A stretch of 64,000 nt of DNA from Sinomonas susongensis (GCF_005877005.1 NZ_SSNH01000006.1:124001-188000), one strand, 5' to 3'; shown: positions 52,035 to 61,658, counted from the first letter of the stretch. The notes: a model not told the origin generated them from the sequence alone. Translations and numbers: made by a program.

Positions 52035-53534
52035 ATGGACCAGAGCGAAGCACCGATTCTCGCCGCACTCGAGGACTACAAGAAGTCCGATCACTACGGC
52101 TTCACGCCCCCGGGCCATCGGGAGGGGCGCGGCGTGGACGCGAGGACGCTCCATGCGATCGGGGCGGACGCGTTCCGCTCCGATGTCCTCATGACGGGAG
52201 GGCTCGACGACCGCAAGGCGTCCCGGGGCATCCTGAAGCAGGCCGAGGAGCTCATGGCCGATGCGGTCGGCGCCGACCAGGCGTTCTTCTCGACGTGCGG
52301 CAGCTCGCTCTCGGTCAAGGCTGCGATGCTCGCGGTCGCGGGAGGCAAGGGCCAGCTCCTCGTGGCGAGGGATGTGCACAAGTCGGTCGTGGCCGGTCTC
52401 GTGTTCGCAGGCCTCATGCCCCGGTGGGTCTCGCCGTCATGGGACCCGGAGCGCCATATCGCGCACCCGCCGTCTCCCGAAGCCGTCGACGAGGGCTTCA
52501 AGCGGTACCCGCGGGCGGCGGGGTGCCTCATCGTGAGTCCGACGCCGTATGGCACCTGCGCCGATATCGCGGGCATCGCGGAGGTCTGCCACCGCCACGG
52601 CAAGCCACTCATCGTCGACGAGGCGTGGGGGGCGCACCTGCCGTTCCACGAGGACCTTCCTCCGTGGGCCATGTCGGCCGGCGCGGACGTGTGCGTCGTG
52701 AGCGTGCACAAGATGGGCGCGGGCTTCGAGCAGGGCTCGGTCTTCCACCTGCAGGGCGACCTTGTGGACAGCTATCGCCTCTCGACGTGCGCCGACCTCC
52801 TCAGCACCACGAGCACGAACGTGCTCATCCTCTCGGCGATCGACGGATGGCGGCGCCACATGGTCGAGGAAGGGCACCGGGTGCTGGGGGACGCGCTCGA
52901 CGTCGCGCGCAAGCTCCGCCGCGAGATCGACGGGATGCCGGGCTTCCACGTGCTCGAGGACGAGCTCCTCGGCGCCGAGTCCTCCCACGACCTCGACAGG
53001 CTCCAGGTCCTCATGGACGTCTCGGCCCTCGGCGTGAGCGGCTATGACGCGGGGGACTGGCTGCGCGAGCACGAGGGCCTCGATCTGAGCCTCTTCGACC
53101 ACGACCACATCCAGGCGGCGCTCTCGCTCGCGGACACCGAGGAGACGGCCGACCGGCTCCTCGGGTCGCTCCGCCGCCTCGCTGAGGAGGCGCCGACTCT
53201 CCCGCGCCCCCGGCCGGTTGACTTCCCCACGCCGGAGGAGCTCGAGCTCGAGCCCGCGATGCCGCCACGCGAGGCGTTCTTCGCCGAGGCCGAGCTCGTC
53301 GACGCGAAGGACGCTGTGGGGCGGATCGCCGCCGAACAGCTCACGCCCTACCCACCGGGGATCCCCGTCGTCGTCCCGGGGGAGAACATCAACGAGGCCG
53401 TTGTCGACTACCTGCGCAGCGGCGTCGCGGCGGGAATGGTCGTTCCGGGCGCCCAGGATCCGTCGGTGGAGAAGATCCGGGTCGTGGCCCACACCCGTCT
53501 GCCGTGGTCCGAGCAGCGGGCACCGCGCGCCTGA
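52035..53534 (+). CDS. Orn/Lys/Arg decarboxylase family PLP enzyme
   Basis: The 499-residue fold-type I PLP enzyme has the family N-terminus (HYGFTPPGHREGRGVD), the stacking His116 in ARDVHKSVV, Asp195 in LIVDEAWGAH, and the Schiff-base Lys226 in VSVHKMGAGFEQ. The C-terminal domain contains PYPPGIPVVVPGENINEAVV. It lacks the N-terminal wing domain of inducible decarboxylases and so resembles the constitutive/biosynthetic short type. It would decarboxylate arginine, lysine or ornithine to polyamines. AAGGGAG lies 6 bases before the ATG. Confidence 0.9.
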   Translation: MDQSEAPILAALEDYKKSDHYGFTPPGHREGRGVDARTLHAIGADAFRSDVLMTGGLDDRKASRGILKQAEELMADAVGADQAFFSTCGSSLSVKAAMLAVAGGKGQLLVARDVHKSVVAGLVFAGLMPRWVSPSWDPERHIAHPPSPEAVDEGFKRYPRAAGCLIVSPTPYGTCADIAGIAEVCHRHGKPLIVDEAWGAHLPFHEDLPPWAMSAGADVCVVSVHKMGAGFEQGSVFHLQGDLVDSYRLSTCADLLSTTSTNVLILSAIDGWRRHMVEEGHRVLGDALDVARKLRREIDGMPGFHVLEDELLGAESSHDLDRLQVLMDVSALGVSGYDAGDWLREHEGLDLSLFDHDHIQAALSLADTEETADRLLGSLRRLAEEAPTLPRPRPVDFPTPEELELEPAMPPREAFFAEAELVDAKDAVGRIAAEQLTPYPPGIPVVVPGENINEAVVDYLRSGVAAGMVVPGAQDPSVEKIRVVAHTRLPWSEQRAPRA

Positions 53535-53564
53535 AAACGCAGGCCATTCCACAGATTTAAACCC

Positions 53565-53592
53565 GTGCTTAGGATGCGCTTTTTTGGGGTAC
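53565..53592 (+). promoter_or_regulatory. SigB-like promoter placing transcription start at the ANTAR gene ATG
   Basis: GTGCTT, 16 bases, then GGGTAC resembles the actinobacterial stress consensus. The -10-like box ends 9 bases before the ATG at 53602, and no ribosome site intervenes, so the transcript could be leaderless. The region is AT-richer than its surroundings. Confidence 0.45.
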
Positions 53593-53601
53593 AGCCTAAA
53601 C

Positions 53602-54399
53602 ATGGAGTCAACGAGCCCTACGAACCGCCGGCAGTCCGGGGCGGAGGCTCGGAACGACGATCTGGAACTGGAGTACTCGGAACTGCACCGGCTGCTGCTC
53701 GAGCACCGCGCCTTGGAGGATGTTGCCGAGGGCCTCGCCCGCTGGGCTTCCGAGGCGCTCGCCGAGCACTCGGTCGCGTGCGGCATCGCCGTGCAGCGGC
53801 CTCGTCGTCCGATCCTCGTCACCGCGAGCGACAAGGCGACCGAACGAACCATGAATGCATGGCTGGCGCGTGAGACGAGCCCGCTCCGATCCGTGCTCGC
53901 GGACTCGGTCTCCGTGATCGTGCCCGAGAACGGCGATGGCCGGCGCGGCCCCGCGGGCCATGCCACGGAGATCGCAAATCCCGCCGAGGTGCACGGCAAG
54001 CCTGCCGCCGCCGAGCTCCTGATGGCACTCCCGGTTCCCCTCGAGGACGAGGCGCGCGCCGCCCTCGTCATCCTCGGCTCAGAGGCCGAGGTCGACTCCC
54101 ATGCGCTGCTCGCCGCCGTCGGCCACTGTCGGCGAGCAGTCTCGTGGGTGCTCCGGCTCGCTGCACGCTATGCGCACCAGCAGGAACTCGCCGAACACCG
54201 GGCGGCGGCCATGAAGAGCCGGACGGTCATCGACATCGCCATCGGGGTCGTCATCGGACAGAACCGGTGCTCGCCCGAGGAAGGGTTCGAGATCCTCAAG
54301 CGGGCCAGCAACGCACGGAACGAGAAGCTTGCGGACGTGGCCCGCACTGTCGTCTCGAGCGTGACGGGCTCGGAGGTCGAGACCAAGTTCGACGCGTGA
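53602..54399 (+). CDS. GAF-ANTAR transcription antitermination regulator
   Basis: The 265-residue protein has an N-terminal helix, a GAF sensor domain (about 45-185), and a C-terminal ANTAR domain with RTVIDIAIGVVIGQNRCSPEEGFEILKRASNAR. ANTAR domains bind paired RNA hexaloops and allow transcription past terminators; the GAF domain is thought to receive a ligand or redox signal. Starts closer to the N-terminus are absent because the frame joins the previous gene's shadow. The ATG lies 10 bases after a GGGTAC box and has no Shine-Dalgarno sequence. Confidence 0.85.
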   Translation: MESTSPTNRRQSGAEARNDDLELEYSELHRLLLEHRALEDVAEGLARWASEALAEHSVACGIAVQRPRRPILVTASDKATERTMNAWLARETSPLRSVLADSVSVIVPENGDGRRGPAGHATEIANPAEVHGKPAAAELLMALPVPLEDEARAALVILGSEAEVDSHALLAAVGHCRRAVSWVLRLAARYAHQQELAEHRAAAMKSRTVIDIAIGVVIGQNRCSPEEGFEILKRASNARNEKLADVARTVVSSVTGSEVETKFDA

Positions 54400-54510
54400 T
54401 CCGCCGACGGCCGGCCGGTCCCCTTCAACGACACCCTCGACGGCGCCGTCCCCTCTAGAGCACCACCCTCCTACCACCGAGTAACTTTTACAGTGGTCTG
54501 TCACGGTTCC

Positions 54511-54546
54511 GGTGCTGTGCGATCAAGAGGTGCTGTGCGATCAAGA
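54511..54546 (+). repeat. Perfect 18-bp tandem duplication
   Basis: GGTGCTGTGCGATCAAGA occurs twice in direct tandem (54511-54528 and 54529-54546), immediately upstream of the ribosome site of the histidine kinase gene. It changes leader length and could be a recent slippage event. Confidence 0.9.
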
Positions 54547-54564
54547 ACAGGGGAAGGGACCACC

Positions 54565-56256
54565 ATGGAGCGGCTGATCGACGTCCTGCTGTTGGGCCGG
54601 TATGGGTTCCACGAACTGAGCCTGAGGCGTCGGGTCATCCTCAGCCAGCTGCCACTCAATCTGACGATGGTCCTCACAGTGGTGCTCTTCGGCGTCTCGA
54701 ACCCCGCTGAGCTCGTCGACCCGGTCTTCGTCCAGGGGCAGGCCGTAGTCCTTGTGCTCCTGGGCCTGTGCGTGGCTGTGCCTTGGGACCGGCTGCCCTA
54801 CCCGTCATTCCTGGCCATTCCCCTCCTGGACTTCATCCCGGTGGCGCTCCTGCGCGACTCGTCGTCGGCAGTGCTGGCGGGTGCCGGGCTGCTGGCCGTC
54901 TTCCCCGTCATGTGGCTCGCAGGTTCGGGCTACCGCCCGAAGCTCACGGTCCCGGCCGCGGGAATCGGTGCCCTCCTGGTGGTCTGGGTTCCTCTCCTGG
55001 CTTCGGGGAGCGCGACTCCGCAGGCTCTGGCGGCGCCGCTGATCTACCCGTTCGTGATGCTCGCCATCGGGGTCGCGACGTCGGTCATGACGGCGAGCAG
55101 CCAAGCCCAGCAGGCGCGGACCGAGGAGCTGCTGGAACGGAGTGAGACGCGGTACCGGCTCCTCGAGACGATCGTGGATACAGTCGACGTCGGGGTAGTG
55201 GTGATTGGGGCCGACGGCCATGACATGCTCATGAACGCCCGTCAGCGGCACCTCCATCGCGCGGCGCTCCCTTCCGGCGTCGAGGATGCCCCGGAGGCTG
55301 AGCTCCTGGTCTATCGCGAGGGCTCCGAGGTGCCGGCGCCGCTTGAGGAGCGGCCTGCCGCCCGCGCCGTCGCGGGGGAGGAGTTCGCTCACACCGTCTA
55401 CCGCCTCGGCAACGGGGGCGCCGCACGGGCCGTGTCCGTGTCCGCCCGCCAGTTCAGGGACGCGGCCGGCCGTCGCGCCGGGACGGTCCTGGCCTTCGCC
55501 GACATCACCGACGTCCTCGCCGCAGTGCGGGCCAAGGACAGCTTCCTGGCCGCGATGTCGCACGAATTCCGCACGCCGCTCACCAGCATCATCGGCTACA
55601 CCGAGCTCCTCGACGCCGAACCGGCCCTCACTCCCGCGGGGCGCGGGGACCTCCACGTCATTGCGCGCAACGCGGGCCACCTGAAGAAGATGGTCGACGA
55701 CATCCTCGCCGCCGCCACGACCGGCGCGGCCGGAGCCTTGGCCTGGACCAGAGTCGACCTCGCCGAGATCCTCCGGGAAGCCGCGGCCACGGCGCTTCCG
55801 GAGGCCGACCACGCCGGAATCCGCCTCGCTGTCCAAGCCGGGGCTCGCCTGCCGGCCTTGGCTGATCTGACGGGGCTCAGGCGCGTCCTGGACAACCTCG
55901 TCTCCAACGCCATCAAGTACTCGCCCGACGGCACGGAGGTCACGCTCGCCGCTGCAAGAGAGGGCGAGTGGGCGGTGGTCACCGTCGAGGACCAGGGGAT
56001 GGGGATGTCCCCGGACGACGTCAAACGGGCCTTCACCCGCTTTCACCGAAGCGACGACGCGAAGCGCTCCGGCACTCCCGGCACCGGGCTCGGCCTCGCC
56101 TTGGCGTACGAGGTCGCCGTCCAGCACGGCGGGCGCCTCGACTGCGCGAGCGAGCTCGGGAAGGGGAGCACTTTCACCCTGCGGATCCCTGCCCTGGGAG
56201 AAGCCGCCGAGGGCTTGAATGCCGGGCCCTTCCAGCCCGACCACGGCCGAAAATGA
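54565..56256 (+). CDS. Membrane sensor histidine kinase with PAS domain
   Basis: The 563-residue kinase has five or six N-terminal transmembrane helices (about 28-180, of the MASE type), a PAS-like domain (190-320), a HisKA domain with the phospho-acceptor His333 in SHEFRTPLTS, and a HATPase domain with NLVSNAIKYSP, GMGMSPDDV and TGLGLALAY. It signals from the membrane to an unknown response regulator; none is adjacent. AAGGGA is 6-7 bases before the ATG; the frame continues upstream but without conservation. The tandem 18-base duplication lies in the leader. Confidence 0.92.
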   Translation: MERLIDVLLLGRYGFHELSLRRRVILSQLPLNLTMVLTVVLFGVSNPAELVDPVFVQGQAVVLVLLGLCVAVPWDRLPYPSFLAIPLLDFIPVALLRDSSSAVLAGAGLLAVFPVMWLAGSGYRPKLTVPAAGIGALLVVWVPLLASGSATPQALAAPLIYPFVMLAIGVATSVMTASSQAQQARTEELLERSETRYRLLETIVDTVDVGVVVIGADGHDMLMNARQRHLHRAALPSGVEDAPEAELLVYREGSEVPAPLEERPAARAVAGEEFAHTVYRLGNGGAARAVSVSARQFRDAAGRRAGTVLAFADITDVLAAVRAKDSFLAAMSHEFRTPLTSIIGYTELLDAEPALTPAGRGDLHVIARNAGHLKKMVDDILAAATTGAAGALAWTRVDLAEILREAAATALPEADHAGIRLAVQAGARLPALADLTGLRRVLDNLVSNAIKYSPDGTEVTLAAAREGEWAVVTVEDQGMGMSPDDVKRAFTRFHRSDDAKRSGTPGTGLGLALAYEVAVQHGGRLDCASELGKGSTFTLRIPALGEAAEGLNAGPFQPDHGRK

Positions 56257-56419
56257 TGCCCAGTCCGTTACCATGCGTGCCCTTTACAGCATGGGTCGGA
56301 GCGTCGTGTACTGATAGAGGCCAGCGGCTCCGGCGCGCCGGCGCGGAAGCACCGACCACCAACCACTGACCGGCTCCCTCGGGAGGCCGGGGGAGCGGAA
56401 TGTTGGGAGGAGTAACCAA

Positions 56420-56776
56420 ATGAAGAAGTGGACGCGTTGGGAGGACTACGTCGCAGGTATATGCGGCCTGTACGCCGCGCTGTCGGTCTTCTGGACCAAT
56501 CAGACCGGTTCGTCGATGTCTCTCATGCTCATTTTCGGCATCCTGCTGATCGTTTCGGCAGTGTGCAACCTGGCGCTCCCGGGCACGCCGTGGCTCGAGT
56601 ACGCGCAGTGCGCTTTCGGAGTCCTGCTGTTCATCTCCCCGTGGATTGGTGCGTACTACGACCACACGGGCGCGGCGTGGACTTCTTGGATCACGGGGAT
56701 CATCGCGGCGGGTGTCACCGCAGCGGCGATCAAGCCCGCCATCGACACGCATCACAGGATGATGCCTTCGCACTAG
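56420..56776 (+). CDS. SPW-repeat membrane protein
   Basis: The 118-residue protein has four transmembrane helices with WTRWEDYVAGICGLYAALSV, NLALPGTPWLEYAQCAFGVL and LFISPWIGAYYDHTGAAWTS, matching the SPW family (PF03779), where Ser-Pro-Trp (here SPWIG) occurs in the second repeat. Function is unknown; members are common in stress-induced actinobacterial loci. GGAGGAGT lies 7 bases before the ATG. Confidence 0.9.
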   Translation: MKKWTRWEDYVAGICGLYAALSVFWTNQTGSSMSLMLIFGILLIVSAVCNLALPGTPWLEYAQCAFGVLLFISPWIGAYYDHTGAAWTSWITGIIAAGVTAAAIKPAIDTHHRMMPSH

Positions 56777-56826
56777 GAGACCAGGTCCACCCGATCCGGC
56801 CGCGACGCCCAGGCGCCGCGGCCGTT

Positions 56827-58833
56827 TCATGCCCGGGGCCCGCTCCGCCTGTCCTGCTGGCCCGCCGACCGGTCGGCGAGCCAGACGAACTCGTGGGGAG
56901 CGAGGGTGAGCCCGCCGCCGAGCGGCCTGCTGTGCCCAGTCAGGAGGTCGACGGCGTCCGGTGCCAGACCGGAGAGCGTCGCCGCAGCGACGTGCTGAGG
57001 CGAGTCGTCGAAGTTGGCGAGGATGACGACGGCGGCCGCCTCCCGCGGACCGGCACCCTCGGTTCCGTCGTCGCCGGGTCGCTCGTCGCGTGGCTGCCCA
57101 TCGCCTGGCCGCTGATATCCGAGGACGTGCGGATTGTGGGTGTGGAAGCCGATGAGGCGGTTGCCCGCGAACTGGGGCGTCCGTGCCCGCACCGCGAGCA
57201 TCTGCCGGATTCCGGCATAGACCGCGCCTTCCGGTGTCGATGGGTCGCCACGGTGCCCGTAGCTCCCAGCGGGAAAGTGCGGGCGGTGGACCCACCGGCT
57301 GTCCGCCTCGTGGCCGGCCTCCTCGCCGTAGGAGTAGTCGTTGAGCTGCCCGACCTCGTCGCCGAGATACACGAGAGGGATCCCGCCCGTGCTCATGGCG
57401 ATCGAGTGGACGAGCAGGATGCGACGAACCGCCTCGGGAGAGCCGTCCTCGAGGCCGCACAGTGAGGCGGTCGTGCCGGAGATGCGGCAGTCTCCGGTTC
57501 GGGGGTTGTCCTGGAACGCGACTCCGCGGGCGAAGCTGCCGGGGAAGCGGTTTACGTAGAAGGCGTTGAGGAAGCGGCGGTGGTCGAAGGCGTTGATGCC
57601 GAGTTCGGCCGCGTCCTCGTCCGCGAACGTCCAGCCGATGTCGTCGTGGCTGCGCACGTAGTTGACCCAGGCCGTACCCGGCGGGAGGTTGTGGCGCCGT
57701 TCGAGGGCCTGGGAGAGGAGCCGAGTGTCGCGGGTCGCGAGCGCCTCCCATGTGAGGGCCATCTCGAGCGGGTTGTAGGAGAGCTGGCATTCGGCGGGGT
57801 CGACGTACTTGACCACCTCGTCCGGGTGCACGATCGCCTCCGACTTGAACAGGAGCGACGGCGCGGCGAGGCGGCAGACGGCGTTGAAGGCCCGGAGGAG
57901 GTCGTGGGCCTGGGGCAGGCTCTCGCAGGCGGTTCCCAGTTGCTTCCAGATGAAGGCGACGGCATCCATGCGCAGGATCTCGACGCCCTGATTCGCGAGG
58001 AAGAGCATCTCCGACGCCATCGCCCGGAAGACCGCAGGGTTCGAGTAGTTGAGGTCCCACTGGAAGCTGTGGAACGTGGCCCACACCCACCTCCCGTCGG
58101 GAAGCTGCACGAATGATCCCGGGTGGTCGTCTGGGAAGATCTCCCGGACAGTCTGCTCGTAGGCGTCGGGCTCCGTCCGGTCCGGGAAGATCCAGTAGTA
58201 GTCCTCGAACTCCGGGTCGCCCGCGGCGGCGCGCTTGGCCCACTCGTGTTCGTTCGAGGTGTGGTTGAAGATGAAGTCCAGAACAAGGCTTATCCCGTGT
58301 CGGCGGAGCTCAGCCGCGACGTCCCGGAGCTCGCCCATCGTGCCCACCCGGGGGTTCACCTCCCGGTAGCTCGAGACGGCGTAGCCACCGTCCGAGTTGG
58401 GTTCGGGCGCGAGGAACAGGGGCATGAGGTGCAGGTACTTGAGGCCGAGTTCGTCGAAGTAGGGGATGCGTTCGCGGAGTCCCTCGAGGTTCTTGGCGTA
58501 TCGGTCCACGTAGCAGACGGCGCCGACCATCTCCCGCGATTGGAACCATCCGGGCTCAGCCTCGCGCCGGGCGTCGAGCGCCTTCAGTTCGGCCGGGCGG
58601 CGCTCCCACGACTTCGCGCAGTCGACGACGAGCGCGGCGAGCTGATCGAGCCAATCGTCGCGTGAGCCGTAGAGGGAGCGGAAGAGCCGCTCGAGATCCG
58701 GGAAGTGCCGCTCGAACCGGCGCCCGAATTCCTCCAGGTCGGTGCCGGCCGTCCGGTCGAGCCCGGGGTCCCGGTCGAGAACAGAGAGGACGTGCCTCTG
58801 GCTCTCCAGGCCGACGTTCGCGATGTCTCCCAC
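56827..58833 (-). CDS. Amylosucrase (GH13)
   Basis: The 668-residue protein makes alpha-1,4-glucan from sucrose and releases fructose. Spacing matches N. polysaccharea amylosucrase shifted by four: nucleophile Asp290 in EILRMDAVAF, acid-base Glu332 in LFKSEAIVHP, and transition-state Asp397 in RSHDDIGW. Also present are the N-terminal helical domain (1-90) and FIFNHTSNEHEWA. No signal peptide is seen. The GTG start has GGGAGGAG before it. The C-terminal tail is polar and disordered. It is monocistronic with the SPW gene convergent. Trehalose synthase is less likely given the motif context. Confidence 0.92.
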   Translation of the reverse strand: MGDIANVGLESQRHVLSVLDRDPGLDRTAGTDLEEFGRRFERHFPDLERLFRSLYGSRDDWLDQLAALVVDCAKSWERRPAELKALDARREAEPGWFQSREMVGAVCYVDRYAKNLEGLRERIPYFDELGLKYLHLMPLFLAPEPNSDGGYAVSSYREVNPRVGTMGELRDVAAELRRHGISLVLDFIFNHTSNEHEWAKRAAAGDPEFEDYYWIFPDRTEPDAYEQTVREIFPDDHPGSFVQLPDGRWVWATFHSFQWDLNYSNPAVFRAMASEMLFLANQGVEILRMDAVAFIWKQLGTACESLPQAHDLLRAFNAVCRLAAPSLLFKSEAIVHPDEVVKYVDPAECQLSYNPLEMALTWEALATRDTRLLSQALERRHNLPPGTAWVNYVRSHDDIGWTFADEDAAELGINAFDHRRFLNAFYVNRFPGSFARGVAFQDNPRTGDCRISGTTASLCGLEDGSPEAVRRILLVHSIAMSTGGIPLVYLGDEVGQLNDYSYGEEAGHEADSRWVHRPHFPAGSYGHRGDPSTPEGAVYAGIRQMLAVRARTPQFAGNRLIGFHTHNPHVLGYQRPGDGQPRDERPGDDGTEGAGPREAAAVVILANFDDSPQHVAAATLSGLAPDAVDLLTGHSRPLGGGLTLAPHEFVWLADRSAGQQDRRSGPRA

Positions 58834-58988
58834 TCGGCTCCTCCCGCGGCGTGGCGATCCCGGCCCGAAGCGGCCGTGGCACCTACGTTAGTGCTGGGCG
58901 CCGCCGCGAGGGAGTGGTTGACGCGCTTAGTCTCGGAGGATGACCCCCTGGAGAAGGGGTTTCTCTGGCCTGTCATATATCAGTAATA

Positions 58989-59007
58989 TTGGCGCGGAAT
59001 GCGCCAA
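58989..59007 (+). promoter_or_regulatory. Inverted repeat in the leader of the LGFP protease gene
   Basis: TTGGCGC and GCGCCAA are perfect 7-base arms around GGAAT, 21 bases before the ATG and just after an AT-rich CATATATCAGTAATAT stretch that could hold the -10 region. It may be a repressor operator or an mRNA hairpin. Confidence 0.5.
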
Positions 59008-59027
59008 AGGCGAGAGGACTGACCGAC

Positions 59028-61343
59028 ATGGCCAAGCCGGAACACACAGCACATCGAGGTCGCCTCGGGCTTGCCTCGACCGTCGCCGCCGTCCTCCTCG
59101 CCGCCGCCCCGGCGACCTCGGCCCTCGCCTCGCCGGGTGGGGCTGCTCCGGCCGCCGTGCCCGCGGGCATCCAGAGGCCCGCCGCCGTCCAGCCCGAGCT
59201 CTCCTATCCGCAGCGCACGGCCCAGATCGCGGTCACGATCGTCACGGTCAAGACGACCGACCAGCCCAATGCGACGTACGACTCGACCGCGCTCAACAAC
59301 TCCTTCCAGTCCGCCCACGACTACTGGCAGACCGTGTCGGCAGGCCACATCACGCTCAACCTCGCCCGAACCGTGCAGGGCATGTCGATCAATCTGTCGT
59401 CGACCGCGGACTTCTCCAGCATCACGAACGCCGTCGCTGCCAACCTCGGCTGGTCCGACGCGCCCGACAAGGTGCTCATGGTGATGATCCCGAATGCGAA
59501 CGTCTCGGTGAGCGGGGTCTCCGGCGCGCTCGGTGTGACGTGGCAGATGGGCAACGCGCTCGGCGACGAGTACGGCCGCATCGTCCTGGCGCAGCAGTCG
59601 AGCTTCACCGGGCCAGTCATGACGCACGAACTCGGCCACATCCAAGGCCTCGGGCATTCCAACATCCTGCAGTGCACCGACGGTGCGATGGATTCCCAGA
59701 TTGTGGGCAGTGCCTTCTCTGACCCAGCATGCTCCTCCCGCGAGTACGGCAACAACAACAGCATCATGGGCATCTCGCAGTACAGCTGGCCGTATCTCGA
59801 TTCGGTGCTCTTCCAGTACGGCGGCTTCGGCAACGGCAATGAAATCCAGGATGTGGGCACGGCGGGAACCGCCCGGACGTACACGCTCACCCCGTGGGCG
59901 GGGACCGGGGCAAGTCGCGGGGTCAAGTTCACCGACCCGGCGACGGGCGAGGTGTACTCCCTCCAGTACAAGGCTCCCGTCGGCTATGACGCCCCGACTG
60001 CCACCAGCGGCAACCAGGGAATCCAGATCCTCAAGACTGACATCGACCCGGCGGAGTCGCTGCTCATCCCGCCGAGCACCAAGCCCTACAGCGGCTACTA
60101 CTCGTACAGCCTTTCCTGGCAGCCCGGCCAGACCTTCACGACCGACGGCGGCACCCAGGTCACCGTCAACTCGGTCTCGTCGTCCTCGGCAACCGTCACG
60201 ATCACGGCGATGGCCGCGGTCGTGAGCCCCCAGATGGACGCTAAGGCTTCGCAGTGGGGTCTGGGCTCGGCGACCGGCGCGGTCACCGCCATCCGCAACG
60301 GCGGCTACTACCGCAACTATCAGGGCGGCGCCGTCATCTGGACGCCGGCAAACGGCGCCATGGTCTCGCACGGTGCGATCCGGTCACGCTGGTCTGCCCT
60401 TGGATTCGAGAACGGGCCACTCGGCTATCCGACCACCGACGAGGTCGGTGGCCTCCGCAATGGCGGCGCGTACCAGAACTACGAAGGCGGGGCGATCATC
60501 TGGTCCCCGACCACGGGCGCACACTCCTCCATGGGGGCCATCCGCCAGCGCTGGGGGCAGCTCAACTTCGAGATGGGCGCGCTCGGCTACCCGATGACGG
60601 AGACCATCACCGGCCTCCGGAACGGCGGCTCGTACCAGAACTACGAGAACGGCGCGATCATCTCGTCGCCGACGGCGGGCACGCACGAGTCCGTGGGGCC
60701 GATGCGGACCCGCTGGTCGCAGCTTGGCTTCGAGACCGGAATCCTCGGCTACCCGACGACCAACGTCGTCACGGGGATGGTCAACGGCGGCTCCTACCAG
60801 AACTACGAGGGCGGGGCGATCATCTCCTCCCCGACGGCGGGAACCCACGAGTCATACGGGTCGATCCGGCAGGAATGGCAGCAGCTGGGCTTCGAGACGG
60901 GGACCCTCGGCTATCCGACGAGCAACGTCGTCACGGGGATCAAGAACGGCGGCTCGTACCAGAACTACGAGAACGGCGCCATCGTCTCCTCGCCCACCAC
61001 GGGAACCCACGAGTCGTACGGGCCCATCCGGCAGGAGTGGTCGACGACCGGCTTTGAGACCGGAGTGCTCGGGTACCCGACGACCGAGGTCGTCTCGGGC
61101 ATCAAGAATGGCGGGACCTACCAGAACTACGAGGGCGGCGCGATCATCTGGTCGTCGGCCACGGGAGCGCACGGGTCGTACGGCCCCATCCGTCAGGCCT
61201 GGCAGTCGACCGGGTTCGAGACCGGGAAGCTCGGCTACCCGACGAGCGAGGTCTACGCGGTCACGAACGGTACGGCCCAGGACTTCCAGGGCGGGCGCAT
61301 CGTCTCCAGCAACGGCAGCACGACGATTAGCTATAACTCCTGA
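59028..61343 (+). CDS. Secreted zinc metalloprotease with LGFP-type cell-wall repeats
   Basis: The 771-residue protein has a signal peptide (LASTVAAVLLAAAPATSALA, cleavage near 35) and a metzincin-like zinc motif HELGHIQGLGH (His200, His204, His210; catalytic Glu201). The C-terminal ~360 residues are six full LGFP-type repeats plus one degenerate unit, each with NGG-Y-QNYEGGAI and LGYPT and spaced about 52-53 residues. LGFP repeats anchor proteins to mycolate-type or other actinobacterial walls. I rejected an in-frame start 39 bases earlier. GAGG is about 10 bases upstream of the ATG. It could process wall proteins or act extracellularly. Confidence 0.92.
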   Translation: MAKPEHTAHRGRLGLASTVAAVLLAAAPATSALASPGGAAPAAVPAGIQRPAAVQPELSYPQRTAQIAVTIVTVKTTDQPNATYDSTALNNSFQSAHDYWQTVSAGHITLNLARTVQGMSINLSSTADFSSITNAVAANLGWSDAPDKVLMVMIPNANVSVSGVSGALGVTWQMGNALGDEYGRIVLAQQSSFTGPVMTHELGHIQGLGHSNILQCTDGAMDSQIVGSAFSDPACSSREYGNNNSIMGISQYSWPYLDSVLFQYGGFGNGNEIQDVGTAGTARTYTLTPWAGTGASRGVKFTDPATGEVYSLQYKAPVGYDAPTATSGNQGIQILKTDIDPAESLLIPPSTKPYSGYYSYSLSWQPGQTFTTDGGTQVTVNSVSSSSATVTITAMAAVVSPQMDAKASQWGLGSATGAVTAIRNGGYYRNYQGGAVIWTPANGAMVSHGAIRSRWSALGFENGPLGYPTTDEVGGLRNGGAYQNYEGGAIIWSPTTGAHSSMGAIRQRWGQLNFEMGALGYPMTETITGLRNGGSYQNYENGAIISSPTAGTHESVGPMRTRWSQLGFETGILGYPTTNVVTGMVNGGSYQNYEGGAIISSPTAGTHESYGSIRQEWQQLGFETGTLGYPTSNVVTGIKNGGSYQNYENGAIVSSPTTGTHESYGPIRQEWSTTGFETGVLGYPTTEVVSGIKNGGTYQNYEGGAIIWSSATGAHGSYGPIRQAWQSTGFETGKLGYPTSEVYAVTNGTAQDFQGGRIVSSNGSTTISYNS

Positions 61344-61434
61344 TCGTCTGTAGACTGATCAGAATGCCCTTACCGGCATACCATGGCCGCTGGCAGTTCC
61401 TGCGGCCGAATCAAACAGAAAGTTAAGACTGACT

Positions 61435-61638
61435 ATGGCCACTGGCACCGTCAAATGGTTCAACTCTGAAAAGGGCTTCGGCTTCATCGCGCCGGACGGC
61501 GGCGCCCCCGACGTCTTCGCGCACTACAGCGCGATCGTCTCGCAGGGCTTCCGCTCCCTCGAAGAGGGCCAGCAGGTCGAGTTCGACACTGAGCGTGGCC
61601 CGAAGGGCCCCCAGGCGACGAACATTCGCCCGCTCTGA
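61435..61638 (+). CDS. cspA: Cold-shock protein (CspA type)
   Basis: The 67-residue OB-fold RNA chaperone has RNP1 KGFGFI (13-19) and RNP2 VFAHYS (27-32, with the usual VFVHFS slightly changed) plus the N-terminal GTVKWFN. It melts mRNA secondary structure after temperature downshift or in growth transitions. No strong ribosome site is seen, as for other actinobacterial csp genes. Strong hairpins follow the stop. Confidence 0.95.
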   Translation: MATGTVKWFNSEKGFGFIAPDGGAPDVFAHYSAIVSQGFRSLEEGQQVEFDTERGPKGPQATNIRPL

Positions 61639-61658
61639 GCCAAGCAATCGACTTGAGG

